DNA of 64,000 nucleotides from Liopterus haemorrhoidalis (taxonomy: Eukaryota; Arthropoda; Insecta; Coleoptera; Dytiscidae): NCBI GenBank assembly GCA_963971575.1, contig OZ020616.1, positions 6,991,934-7,055,933 of the forward strand, written 5' to 3'. The notes beneath the pieces were generated by a model that made no database searches, had not been told where the DNA came from, and saw only the letters and a list, made by a program, of their open reading frames with translations. This document shows positions 10,042 through 20,680 of this stretch, one piece after another (positions within the stretch are counted from its first letter, which is position 1; every line of letters begins with the position of its first letter). Position numbers and translations under genes: made by a program.

Positions 10042-11145
10042 TTTTTAGGGTTTTGTAGATATGACCAAAAAACTCTTATACCGTCATTTTGTCGTCTGTC
10101 TGTCTGTCTGTCTGTTCGGTAAAAATTGTAGCCAAACGGCTAAACCTAGAGAGTTGATATTTGGCATGCTTATACAACTCTTTGACCCGCACATAGGAAA
10201 AATACTAAAACATCTATAAAACATATCCCTCTAAAAATATAAACATTATGTACTCATTAAAAAAAAATAATTTAAAAAAATTCTGAGTAAGGTATCAAAT
10301 GAAAGCTCTTTGTACGTGGATTAACGATAATTTTTTTTTTTTTTTTGCAAAATAAATGATTTTGATGACATTCTTGCCAAAATTGTGCAAAAAAAAATAT
10401 CCCACACTTTGCAGCCCAGATGGTTTTAACTAAAAATCTGAAAAAATTCTAAGTAATGTACATTGGTGTGAACTGGAATAGTACAACAGGAATTTTTTAT
10501 CAGACTATATTTTCAGAAAATAACGTAGTTTTTGTGTTTTTTGGTTGACGATGTACAAACGTTATAGTTATGTAACACACTATACTAGAAGGCGTATCCT
10601 GGTTTCATGGTTAGCTTGCTCGCTTGCTACGCAGCAAAGTAGGGTTCGCTCCCGGGCAGAAGAGACAATATTATTTTTTGTTTTTTTCATTTTTAATTTG
10701 TTTAAATTTAATTTTAAAGAGCGTAAATTTAATAAACAGTTGGAATTGTTGGAATTATATTTTCATTCTATGTGTCATGTATACGAAACCAGAGGGGCGG
10801 AGCATATGAATGAAAACCACCAATGGAAGCCATAGGCGCAATTTTCAAAATTTTAATGAACCTTGCTTTATAAATAAAAATAATAATAAATACTGCACAT
10901 ATTTAGAAACCTAAATAATGGTATTAGGTATTCGGATTAAAATTAACAAAAAAATATTTAAAAATAAAATTTGTTTTTAAAGCTCTTAGATTAACAGAAG
11001 ATAAATTATTTTAAAAATATTTTGCCGTTTTACCATTTTGTCGCGATTACTACAAAGCAAAATTTCCCTACACACTCAGCATGCCGCCTTCACTTATTAT
11101 ATACCTGCGAAACCCTGCAATGTGTGAAAATTCACACTTCACAAC
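10042..11145 (+). mobile_element. HINE variant A, full length, with tRNA-like block
   Basis: 5' end TTTTTAGGGTTTTGTAGATA, GTCT tract at 10092-10115, TAGCCAAACGGCTAAACC block, CGTGGATTAACGATAA block, tRNA-like block at 10591-10659, GAGGGGCGGAG block near 10791, and a 3' end with ATACCTGCGAAACCCTG plus the hairpin GTGTGAAAATTCACACTTC. About 1.1 kb. The AGGGTTTTGTAG motif near the 5' end and its complement near the 3' end form the subterminal inverted repeats. Confidence 0.85.
10591..10659 (+). other. tRNA-like block in HINE
   Basis: GGCGTATCCTGGTTTCATGG gives an A-box-like segment and GGGTTCGCTCCC a B box. It closely matches the block at 58696-58764 (minus). No canonical cloverleaf could be drawn (the anticodon arm is irregular), so this is not called as a tRNA gene. 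Confidence 0.6.
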
Positions 11146-11153
11146 ATTTTTTT

Positions 11154-12062
11154 GGTACTATTCTACTTTAGCAAACCCACCTTACTGCGCATGCCTGCAG
11201 TGTTGGCAATAGTAAAATGTAATATATCAATTTTAATAATTTAAATTTAATATCAATTAATTAAATGAGTTTATTTATAAGAAATATAGAAATAAGTAAT
11301 ATTCCCTTAATTTCTACTGTGATTAGAGTTTTAATATATAAATGTACTTTAAATTTAATTTAATATTATTTATTTTCACTTTTTTCTGTTGTAGTGATTT
11401 ATTATGCATTGTATCGATATTTAAAAAAAATTTAATTCAGGTGGACAATGAACTGGCACCCTACACCACCATGTTATAAACGTATGCACAATGATACACA
11501 ATTTTAATTAGGCTAATGTGGGGGGAAAATTAAGTACTGTGCACCTAAAAACAAGGTAATTAGGTTAGGTTTAGTTAGTAAAGATCTAGGACAACAGAAG
11601 TCGAAAGACTCAAAGTAACCTTAAAGGAGTTCGTGTGAAAAAAATATATATATATAAAGAATGTATACACTTTACCAAATATAACAACAACAAGATAAAG
11701 GTATAACTACTGAATTACATCCTACACCGCACAAACGTTTTTTACACAAACTTTTTTAAGCTTACTTTGAGCTTTTCGGCTTCTGCTGTCCTAGACTTTT
11801 ACTAACTAAACCTTACCTAATCACCCAGTTTTTAGGTGCACTAAATTATGTTCCCCCTTTTTTAATCTTTAATCGTCTGTGAATGTAATATTATTATTTA
11901 TTCTTATTATAAAATACCGGAATATTAATTTAATTAGATTTATTTAACTGAAAGTTAAGCATTATTATACAAATAATTTTAATTTTAGTTTAAATTTACG
12001 TGTTTTAATTTTACTATAGTTGGCAACATTGTCTATTGGGTTTGCTAAAGTAGAATAGTGCC
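11154..12062. mobile_element. fold-back/TIR element of 909 bp
   Basis: GGTACTATTCTACTTTAGC at the left and GCTAAAGTAGAATAGTGCC at the right are inverted; the match continues through TTGGCAA and TAGTAAAAT. A second, inner inverted pair of about 130 bp (11521-11650 against 11735-11862) contains GGTTTAGTTAGTAAA and CTAGGACAACAGAAG. ATTTTTTT flanks both sides (11146-11153, 12063-12070), a possible but low-complexity 8-bp duplication. It abuts the HINE 3' end. A third half-copy of the inner repeat lies at 38838-38925. Confidence 0.7.
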
Positions 12063-12070
12063 ATTTTTTT

Positions 12071-12691
12071 TAAAACAGTTGTTGTCGCGGATCTCCATAC
12101 AACACATCATGGCAGTTGAATCCGCAACACAATGGTTGAAAATCACTGGTTCATAGAAAAACTATAAAGATACAACTAGCAATATATTCACGTGTACTAT
12201 TTTACATTTTCTAAAAATAAATATCAATAAGCCATCTATCCATCACAATTTGAAGAAGAACTTGAGCAGATAAATTAATTTACAACTGTGGAAAACTAAT
12301 GTTTGACTGTGCTAAGTTTGAAAAACGTATGTTTTCCTCTTTTCCATCCGTAAGCCTGTGGAAATCCAGCAATGTGTTTATATTCCACTTGTCCTCGCCA
12401 GACTGCTGATAGATGGCTCTTTATAACAAGAGAACAAAATAGTTCATGATTAAATTTAAGATGTATTACTGGATTAATTAAATTTTTAATAGTAGAACAT
12501 TTTTTAAATGTTTTGTTTTAGTGAAAGTTAATTTCAGCAGACGTTAAAAAAATTTAATTAGGATCACGTACATATTTAAAGATGATAATTTTTTCACTTA
12601 ACTATTTTTTTAAAATTGAGATGTTCTTATTAAAACAGAACAGTTTTGTTGAACAGAACAGATTAGATCTTTTAATCTCTGGTGACAAAAA
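12071..12691. other. AT-rich spacer with one hAT-like end
   Basis: CCATTGTGTTGCGG-type sequence at 12104-12152, ending TTGAAAATCACTG, reads on the minus strand like a hAT terminus (CAGTGATTTTCAACC). No partner end was seen. Nothing else recognised. Confidence 0.35.
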
Positions 12692-12984
12692 ATGATGTGA
12701 AGTGTGAATTTTCACACATTTCAGGGTTTTGTAGGTATTTAATAAGTGTAAGAAGCCAACATAATACTGGATGTCTAGGAATATTTGTTTTATCAATCGA
12801 CAAGAATGAAATTTGTAGTTAATAATATTGCCAACTTTAACACCTTATTATTTGTCACTGGTTTAATATTTTACCGTTCTGTTTTTTTTTTTTTTTTGGA
12901 AAGTTACACATCTCACCTGTTTAAAGAGATTATTGTATGCTCAAAAAAATATATAAACTTTTTTTTATAATTAATTTTATTGAA

Positions 12985-13775
12985 AATGGAACGGTTGGAA
13001 ATTCGCACTATTATGTATGAGTTCTTACGTGGAACTACAGCATCGCAGACCACGCGAAACATTAATAGTGTATTTGGCTCTAGTGTTACTACGCAGCAGA
13101 CAAAATCAAATTGATTCGACAAATTTCGTACAGGTAACTTAAAAAAAAAAAACCTGGTTCATCGATCACAGCAAAAATAAACTGCAACCAACTGGATGAA
13201 ATGATGCAAAAACTTAAAGAAAAACAGCCTATATTGATCAACAGATCGACTCTTATCTTATTGCATGATAACTTTACAGAGCCGCAGTAAGGGGGGGGGC
13301 GGAGGGGGCGGCGGCCCCTAGCGCACTAAGGAAAAGGGCGCTCACGGGCTTGCTAAGGGGCGCCATTGCGAAGATGATGAGGACCTTTTTTTTGCTCATC
13401 ACTTGGATTTTGGGAGGTGAGGACCTTTTTTTTTGCTCATCACTTACATTTTGAGAGGTAAAAACCTTGTTTCCTTGTTTTTATTTACCAAGGGCGCCAA
13501 AACACGGCTCTGCCCCTAGCGCAAGTTTTCCTTACTGCGGCTCTGTAACGTTAGACCACGGGAACCACCTAAGGGAATTGGAGTTTGAACTTTCTCATCA
13601 TCCTCCATATTCACCAGAACTAGCCCCCACTGACTACCACTTCTTCCGAAGGTTTTTAATAGGAAAACAGTTTAATTCCGACAATGCTGTAAAACTGGCC
13701 TTTCAGGAATTCATTGACTCTCGTCCGCCAGGGTTTTATACCACCGGCCTGAACAACCTGCCGCTTAAATGGTAA
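12985..13775 (+). pseudogene. mariner (DD34D-type) transposase relic
   Basis: The N-terminal helix-turn-helix part begins MERLEIRTIMYEFLRGTTAS at 12985 and runs to SKFRTGN near 13140, with an in-frame stop. After a large deletion it resumes with LDEMMQKLKEKQPILINRST and reaches the second catalytic motif LHDN near 13272, where a hAT MITE is inserted. It continues after 13554 with HHPPYSPELAPTDYHFFRRF and AFQEFIDSRPPGFYTTGLNN. The third acidic residue is Glu (SPELAP) where mariners usually have Asp. The first catalytic Asp region is lost. The PYSPDLAP-type motif and spacing put it with SETMAR-like mariners, a family distinct from the 1.6-kb element. Confidence 0.85.
13277..13545. mobile_element. 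hAT MITE (269 bp) with 8-bp target duplication
   Basis: Terminal repeats CAGAGCCGCAGTAAGG and CCTTACTGCGGCTCTG. Flanking TAACTTTA (13269-13276) and TAACGTTA (13546-13553) form an 8-bp duplication with one mismatch, as expected for hAT. The interior is G/C-rich (GGGGGGCGGAGGGGGCGGCG) and has a direct repeat around GCTCATCACTT. It interrupts the mariner catalytic HDN motif. Confidence 0.9.
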
Positions 13776-14092
13776 AAGTGTATAGAAAATATGGGTGCAT
13801 ACTTTGATGAATAAAATAATTCCTTATATTTATAAGTTATCAACCAACTTTGCCTTTTTTCTACAAATTTCATCCTTTGCGACCTCATAATTTAACGTTA
13901 ATTATAATTTCTAATTTCGAGGTTCTGAACGCAGCATAATGGTTTTTGATCTTACCTACAAAACCCTAAAAACCACGAAATAATATTGGAATAATGTAAT
14001 TTTTTAATATCAAATTTTATACAGCTTAATCAAAAGTATCATGGCCCACTTATATAAGGAAACATCATGAAAAGGTTATGCGTATACATATA

Positions 14093-14288
14093 CCATGAGT
14101 TCAAAAGGAAATTAAATAAGGGTTGGCTAAGGAAAAATAAAATAAAGTCTACTGCAAGCTTTATATAATAATAAATAACTTATGACAACAAGAACAGTGA
14201 TGACAGTTAATTAATTCTTAAGCTTGCTGTTGACATTACTTTTATTTTTCATAGCCAAACCTTATGTAATTTCTTTTTGAACTCATGG
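14093..14288. mobile_element. mariner-type MITE, 196 bp
   Basis: CCATGAGTTCAAAAGGAAAT at the left and its near complement at the right; inverted arms extend about 80 bp through GCCAACCC/GGTTTGGC and AAGCTT. TA flanks at 14091-14092 and 14289-14290. No coding sequence. Confidence 0.85.
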
Positions 14289-14290
14289 TA

Positions 14291-15711
14291 CATATTATAC
14301 ATATACACACAATGATACAAACTCAACTTCATTTACATACATATATACACACGTACACACATACAAAATCGGAAATTATATTTCGCAGTGATGTCTAACT
14401 ATGGCTGTTATTTCAAACATACGTACCAACTATACACTATCATTAATTACAGTAATTTGAACCAAAATAACCTGTCCAGTAACAAAGTTAGATACTAGTT
14501 AGCACTTTTACATAATATCGTTTCATCAATACTATACTATCACATTTTATTAAAATCTCTTAAGGTATTTTGCGAAAATCGACTGTCAGCCCGTAAAATC
14601 TAAGACAAAAGATTTCTTTCTCGTAAATATTTAAAAACGAATAGCTATAAATTGCTGTGAAACTCCTTCTAAATGTCCATTTTTCGTTCCCAGAGGTCGC
14701 GAGTTGCAAGTGGAAAATAATGTCATCATATTTTTACCCTCCTTCCATGTTAAAATCCCAGTTCCAATAGAATTTATTAGTTCTGTTCCGTGACGGGTTG
14801 TAGCAAGAAAAGTTACGTTCTAAAATGAAACTAGGTTTGGATAAAACTTGTTAAGACTTGTTTTGCTAATATGAGAGGTGATCGGAAAAATTCTAGAACA
14901 AACCAGACGTTGCTTGCGCATGTCGTTCATATGTTTTGAGAGCCTATAGTTTGTTTTTAGGGTTTTGTAGATATGACCACAAATTATAAAACAAGGAAGA
15001 TAGCGGACTCCCACGTTACGGCTTTGGACAGCAATAGTTGCGACATTCGTGGTTGTAATATGCAACCCGCAGTGCATACAAATATATTTTTATATTTTAA
15101 ATTGCTATGACTCGCGCAATCAGTAATTTTCTACCAAAATTGAAAAATAAAATGTAATTTTGATAGAAAATTAAAGATTGCCTTGAACCGAAAATTATGA
15201 TTAATTTATTTCCAACTCTCCTAATTAATTTCCTAAAATTAAAATTAATTACAATTGTTAAAAGTTAATACTTCAGTAAGCATTAATTTTTATTATTTTA
15301 TTTGCAAGCAAGCATATGAAATGAATAAACAAGTATTTATTTTTTACTTTTATATTTACTTTTATTGTACATATTAAATTTAGTCTGTGCCATTTTTTTT
15401 TTTTTTTTTTTTACACTATTTATATTTCTTTTGCATTTACCATTTAAAATATTATTAATTACACTACACCATTTGAAAATAAAAAATGTGGTGCTAATAT
15501 TTAAAATTTCTTATAAAATTCATCACTGTGACAGTTGTGATTGTGACAATCACAATTTACTGTCACCTATCGTTACAACGTCAAAAACAATTGCCGCAAA
15601 TTGCCGATAATGAAGTGTTCTCAAAATGTTGGTTAAAAAAAAACGCTTTTAGCGCTGTCGGTGGATGGAATATAACTTAAAACCGTCTCAGGGCCGTCTA
15701 TATGAGTTTCA
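14291..15711. other. mostly unrecognised AT-rich DNA
   Basis: Holds an AC-rich patch (14310-14370), a HINE 5' fragment at 14954-14980 (TTTTTAGGGTTTTGTAGATA), a T-run at 15391-15412 and an imperfect palindrome at 15527-15566 (GTGACAG to CTGTCAC). No coding signal. Confidence 0.5.
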
Positions 15712-15755
15712 TACCCCTGGATATGACCAAAAAACCCTTATATCGTCATTTTGGC

Positions 15756-15945
15756 GTCTGTCTGTCTGTCTCTCTGTCTATCTATCTGACTGTCTTTCAG
15801 TCTGTCTGTTCATCTGTCTGTCTGTCTGTCTGTCTGTCTGCCTGTTTGTCAGTCTGTCTGTCTGTCTCTCTGTCTATCTGTCTGACTGTCTGTCAGTCTG
15901 TCTGTTTATCTGTCTGTCTGTCTATCTGTCTGTCTGTCTGTCTGT
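15756..15945. repeat. compound (CTGT/CTAT/CAGT)n microsatellite
   Basis: About 190 bp of tetranucleotide units interrupted by TATC, TTTC and CAGT. Translated Leu-Ser-Val-Cys frames over it are artefacts. Confidence 0.95.
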
Positions 15946-16409
15946 TCGCTAAAAAATGTAGCCAAACGGCTAAACCTAGAGAGTTGAAATTTGGCATGCT
16001 TGTACAACTCTTTGACCCGCACATAGGAAAAATACCAAAACATCTAAGAAACACATCCCCTTAGAAATATAAACAAATATCTGCTCATCGAAAAAAACGA
16101 TATTATTTTAAAAGTCTGAGTAGGGTATCAAATGAAAACCCTTAGTACGTGGATTAACGATCAAAATTTAATTTTTACAAAATAAATTATTTTGACGCGA
16201 TTTTTGCCAAAACTGTGCAAAAAAAATTGTCCCACACCCTGTAGCCCAGATGGTTTAAACTAAAAATGTGAAAGAAATCTAAGTAATGTACATTTGTGTG
16301 AACCGGAATAGTACAACAGGAATTTTTGATCAGATTATGTTTTCGGAAAATAACGCATTTTTTGTGTTTTTTGCTTTAACACGTAAAATATTTTATAACT
16401 TATCGAACA

Positions 16410-16479
16410 CACCGATAGTGTAATGGCTAGCATGCTCGCGTTCTAATTTGCAAACCAAAGTTCGCTCCACTCTCCAGGG
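16410..16479 (+). other. tRNA-like block in HINE
   Basis: CACCGATAGTGTAATGGCTA (A-box-like) with AGTTCGCTCC (B-box-like) 40 bases downstream. It occupies the same slot as the blocks at 10591 and 26830 but its sequence differs. Confidence 0.5.
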
Positions 16480-16617
16480 AATTTTTTTTTCTGTTTTTTT
16501 TTGCCTTTTTATTTTGTTTAAATTATTTTTTCAAAATTCTAATTATATTTGGGCAAATGTTGCATTTAATTTAATTAAATAACCAGTGGAAATTGTCTAA
16601 ATTACTTATAATTTATC

Positions 16618-16862
16618 TCGGGGGTGAAATGTGTAGGGGTGAAATATCTGGAGGGCAAAATGTGTAGTGGGTGAAATATCCGGTGGCGAAATATCTGGGG
16701 GGTGAAATGTGGAATGGCGAAATGTGGGGGGCGAAAAGTGGGGGCGAAAAGTGGGGGGCGAAAAGTGGGGGGCGAAAAATTGGGGCGAAAAGTGGTGGGC
16801 GAAAAGTGGTGGGCAAAAAGTGGTGGGCGAAAAGTGGGGGGCGAAAAGTGGGGGGCGAAATT
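16618..16862. repeat. G-rich minisatellite, unit about 14 bp
   Basis: Units of GGGGGGCGAAAAGT, purest from 16725 to 16860 and more diverged (GGTGAAATATCTGG) before that. Repeated runs of 3-6 G give G-quadruplex potential on the plus strand. Pro/Phe-rich frames on the minus strand are by-products. Confidence 0.9.
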
Positions 16863-17153
16863 CCGTAAACCGTGCATTACATCGTTTCATGATCTTATTA
16901 CTAATTGTTGGTACCTTATTAATGTAGAAATTTCATCGGCGAACAAAGCTTACGTATATTTTAAATAAGTAAATAGATAAACCGGTAACAGATATAAACC
17001 CGCAATAACAACCAATTGTTAAAAATTTTGGTCGCCTTCTCTTTGGCGCCTTCATTATATTGGCGTCTTTGGCCTCCCACGTTCGTTAAAGTCCCGGTAC
17101 GTCTCTGCTTCCTTGTATTCAACCTGAACGAACATTTATTTTGTAGTGTAGAC

Positions 17154-17790
17154 CAGTGTTTCTCAACAGGTGGTCCGCGGACCACCAGTGGTCCCCAGAA
17201 AAATTTTAGTGGTCCGCGAAAGTTTTTATATGTGTTTTTTGCAGTTTTTTCAAACAAACAAACAAAGTCCCTGGGTAGGCGTGTCTTAGCGCTCTATGCG
17301 TTCTCAAGTACACTCAACGGCATATTACACTTGCGCGAAATTCTATATATGTGTGAACTATTATATATAAATATTAATAATAGTTATAAATACAAATTAA
17401 TTTTGAGTTATAAAATCAAATCAACTTGAATTATATCAAACACAAATACTAAAGCACAAATTATACAAATAAAGCATAAAATCAGTACTTATCCGTTCTG
17501 TGTCAGACTATACACATTCCTTAAGAAAAATTGGTCAGACGGAAACCCGCCTAAAAATTTTCAAATTAGTTCACCTATTTTCCGGGGTTCTTGTTTGCTT
17601 CGTGGCACTATAAACAGTTTATATTTTGTTTATTTTCTGTAAACTTTCTGTGATTTTCTACAAATAAAATAAATGTATTTAGTAGCACATCAAATATATT
17701 TGTTTTCTTGCAAAAAATGAACCAACAATTATTATTAGTGGTCCGCGTTAGAAAATTATATATTATACTGGTTCGCGGTGAGAAACACCG
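17154..17790. mobile_element. hAT-type element, 637 bp
   Basis: Left end CAGTGTTTCTCAACAGGTGG, right end CGGTGAGAAACACCG, with GGTCCGCGG-type motifs inside each end. 8-bp flanks GTGTAGAC (17146-17153) and GTTTAGAC (17791-17798) differ by one base. No transposase visible; non-autonomous. Confidence 0.85.
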
Positions 17791-17798
17791 GTTTAGAC

Positions 17799-18555
17799 GA
17801 TTCTTTTATTCTTCTTTTATAAATTCTGCAAACCAGTATTCCTTCACGATTGCTCTTATGATGATTCTGTTGATACCACGTTATCAATTCAAACTTTTTG
17901 GGTTTGCCGGATCCCTTTTTTCTAGTGGTCACAGCCTCGGGTTATTTTTACATTTTATTTTTATTATTTTCAGTACTTATTCCTTTTAATAGATAGCGGA
18001 AAGCGAAGAGATACCACGAATTAAAACTCTGCAAATCATATTAACATTGTAAAGAGATGAATCACGGCTATTTCATTATCTAAATATCTAATTAAGGACT
18101 AATTATATTCGGATCGCACAATGAAATACTGTTCCATGAACCCACGTTTTCATTTTCTACAACAAGGGTTTTAAAATAATTATGAAAATTTTATGATCTT
18201 TTTTTAAAGGGATTTCAGTCGTTATGATTAAAAATACAGAGGGCGAGGAACTAAAGGCTGTCGGTTAATTATAGAAATTATTTGAGAGAGACTTTAAAGT
18301 ATGTTATATTTCAAGTGCATTTTGAACAAAACTGTTTTCTTTGATAGATTTTCTTTTGTTTTCCAAACTATACTTACAGGATGACCAAAAATTAACTTTA
18401 AAAATTTGATTCCTGTAAGGAATACAAAACAATATATTTTTCTTATGACGTTTACAAACGCTTATTATACTTGTTTTTGTGAATAATTTTTCTTTTTATA
18501 GTGATTGTTAAAAAATGTAAAAATTGTTTAAAAAGTCTTAAAAGCGTTTCATTTT
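17799..18555. other. AT-rich spacer, nothing recognised
   Basis: No repeats shared with other parts of the window and no coding signal. Confidence 0.45.
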
Positions 18556-19985
18556 TTAGGGTTTGTTAACTAATTGACTAGTCTCTTTGTGTAGTTCGCA
18601 CAGGCTAACAAAGGTGTATAAAGCAGGAACAGTAAGTATTTGAAATTTAATAAAATGGGGTTTGCAGTGATCACGTCGACGAATTTCAGCCAGTACTCTA
18701 ATAGCAGCTTTTTGAATTATTAAAACGGAGGCTGCTTCACTAGCAGTCCCCCATAGCTCTATACCAATGGATAAGTGCGAATGGAAAAGAACGTAGTATG
18801 CTGTTAAGAGGATGTCATGAGAGACAAGCTGAGAGAGTCTTCTTAATAGAAAAAGAGATGTAGATAAGCTTTTTTTAAGAGAATCAATGTGACTTGTCCA
18901 AGAAAGTTTTGAGTCCAGAGTGAAACCTAAAAGTTTCACCACCATTGTTTCGCAAGAATGCCTTGAGTTAGAGGAAAATATGATTTTCTGGGTTTTAGCC
19001 ACATTAATAGTAAGTAATTTGGAATTGAACCAATCACAAGCTTTAGCTAGAGAAGCTTCGGCAGATTCAGTTAGTAAATCCACATCTCTGTTACCATTAA
19101 TAAGAGTTGTATCATCTGCAAAAAGTAAACAGTCATTTTGACCTATGTAAGAAGGAAGATCATTGACGTATATGATGAAGAGAAGGGGACCAAGAACACT
19201 GCCCTGAGGAACGCCATGGGATAGATTGAGATTATTAGAACATTTATTGTCAATATTAACATATTGGTTTCGACCATGTAAGTAGGATCTCATTAGATTC
19301 AATGGCGTTCCCCTGACTCCATAACATTCCAGTTTATCACATAGAATGTCATGAGAAACACAGTTAAATGCCTTAGTGAGATCACATAGGTAAGCAGAAG
19401 TGAGTTCTCTTTTATTGAGATTAGCAACCAATTCTTTGATAAGAGTTTTAACAGCCGAAGTGGTGCTGAGATTTCTCCTAAAACCAAACTGTCTTGTATT
19501 TAATATTAGATTTGTGTCAAAGAAGAGTAAAAGACGGCTTTGGAGAACTTTTTCACAAATTTTAGAAAATATAGGCGTAATCGAAATTGGACGGTAGTTG
19601 TCAGGAAGGGCAACATCACCTTTTTTCAAAACAGGAATAACCTTACTACATTTAAGAGCTGAAGGAAAAACACCAGTCAAAAATATTTGATTTATAAGAT
19701 GAGCTATTATGTCAGATACAGAATTAGCAGTGACTTTGAGCATTTTGCTACTAATTCAGTAAGCATCCATACTGTTACTATTTTTTAATGAGTTAATATT
19801 CGACGCTACTTCATATTTATCCGTAGGTCGTAGATAGATATTGTTAGAAGTGGGAAATTTGTTAATAAAAGACAACGGGTTAAAATTAGAAATCGGTGTT
19901 GACTCAATTAATATTGCAGGTATATTCACAAAATACTCATTAAATAGATAATTACAGTTAAGGACGCTTATATTTAACTACACTT
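18556..19985 (-). pseudogene. non-LTR retrotransposon reverse transcriptase (CR1/Jockey-like)
   Basis: A nearly intact reverse transcriptase domain. The long frame runs from 19743 to 18556 (395 residues): NYRPISITPIFSKICEK, a fingers/palm region with DLTKAFNCVSHDIL (first catalytic Asp), GVPQGSVLGPLLFIIYVNDL, the FADDTTLI active site, KLLGFTLDSKLSW, and a C-terminal region with ELWGTA and RRDHCKPHFIKFQILTVPAL. The frame continues upstream across one TGA (19763, in a context expected to read YGIS) to about 19980, covering FPTSNNIYLRPTDKYE. Endonuclease and ORF1 are absent, so the copy is 5' truncated. Close C-terminal resemblance to the LINE at 54.7-55.9 kb (HCRPLFIKLGLLTLP) suggests the same clade. 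No poly(A) or 3' repeat seen at the left end. Confidence 0.9.
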
Positions 19986-20680
19986 TAGAAATACCAAGTT
20001 TTAACCGAGCACACATATAACGAACAGAAATATCATATAATTCTAACAATTTAAAACAGTAGGGGTTAATTATTTTTTCACAAAATTAAAACCTTTAAAA
20101 TCTCTTTTGATTCAATCTAATCAAAAATAACAGCGTTCATCCTCTCAAACAGTGTAGGAAAAACTCCGTGAAAAATCCATTTTCCTTGGTTTTCCCCCGG
20201 GAAATTTGTATATTTCCTTAGGTATACATACGGAGAGGCGCGTATGAGATATGAGTGAAAGCGGGAGGTCGCCAGGTCTCGGGAAATTGTCACTACATTT
20301 CAAGCATTATCAACGCCTTAGCTCCGTGACACCTGACCAAATCGCATTTTTTATTTCATGACAGGAGCAGCAAGGTAGACTTTATCTAAGGATTTTATTG
20401 AGACTCACGTAAAAGACTTTATATAAAAGTTATCGATAAACGGATATAAATGTTTTAAAGCATTAGGATGGAATAAAATTTTGCTTTTTCTATATGCAAA
20501 CTTTATGAAGGTCTTTTGATATCAAAACCTTTCACTAGTAAATGACGTATCTTTATAATGACTGTTAACCCTTTGCATTCGGCGTATATTTACTGTCTAT
20601 ATTCCTGCAAATCGACCGTAGATCCTTACTTTATTAAAACAGAGTTTATCAATTGCACTTTCAGTTGGAAAATTATAATA
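19986..20680. other. spacer with a possible piggyBac end
   Basis: TTAACCCTTTGCATTCGGCG at 20565 looks like a piggyBac-class terminus (TTAA then CCCTTTG). No inverted partner was found in the window. The stretch 20140-20340 is less AT-rich but unrecognised. Confidence 0.3.

Larger units (their letters stand above)
12793..13887 (+). mobile_element. mariner element with TA target duplication
   Basis: Left end TCAATCGACAAGAATGAAAT and right end, reversed, TGAGGTCGCAAAGGATGAAA share ATGAAATTTGTAG. TA lies at 12791-12792 and 13888-13889. The transposase inside is decayed and a 269-bp hAT MITE interrupts it. Confidence 0.85.
12692..13972 (-). mobile_element. HINE variant B containing a mariner that contains a hAT MITE
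   Basis: The HINE 3' end (GATGTGAAGTGTGAATTTTC) is at 12693 and its 5' end (CCTACAAAACCCTAAAAACC) at 13955-13973, minus orientation. Nearly all of the interior is the mariner at 12793-13887. The HINE pieces flank it as about 100 bp and 85 bp. Confidence 0.75.
15712..16612 (+). mobile_element. HINE variant A, 3' end replaced by G-rich minisatellite
   Basis: Degraded 5' end (CCCTGGATATGACC), a long irregular GTCT/GTCA tract (15756-15945), the TAGCCAAACGGCTAAACC block and a tRNA-like block at 16410-16479. The element stops at about 16612, before the usual 3' region, exactly where the GGGGGCGAAAAGT repeat begins. Confidence 0.8.

Noticed and set aside
10591..10659. Functional tRNA gene
   Set aside because: A and B boxes are present but no proper acceptor and anticodon stems can be drawn, and the block sits in a repeated element.
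15665..16064. Cys/Ser/Leu-rich open frames
   Set aside because: They are translations of the (GTCT)n microsatellite and flanking HINE sequence; the same happens at 26286, 51210-51509 and 57705-58025.
16602..16890. Pro/Phe-rich proteins on the minus strand and Gly/Lys-rich ones on the plus strand
   Set aside because: By-products of the GGGGGCGAAAAGT minisatellite, open in several frames because the unit has no stop codon.
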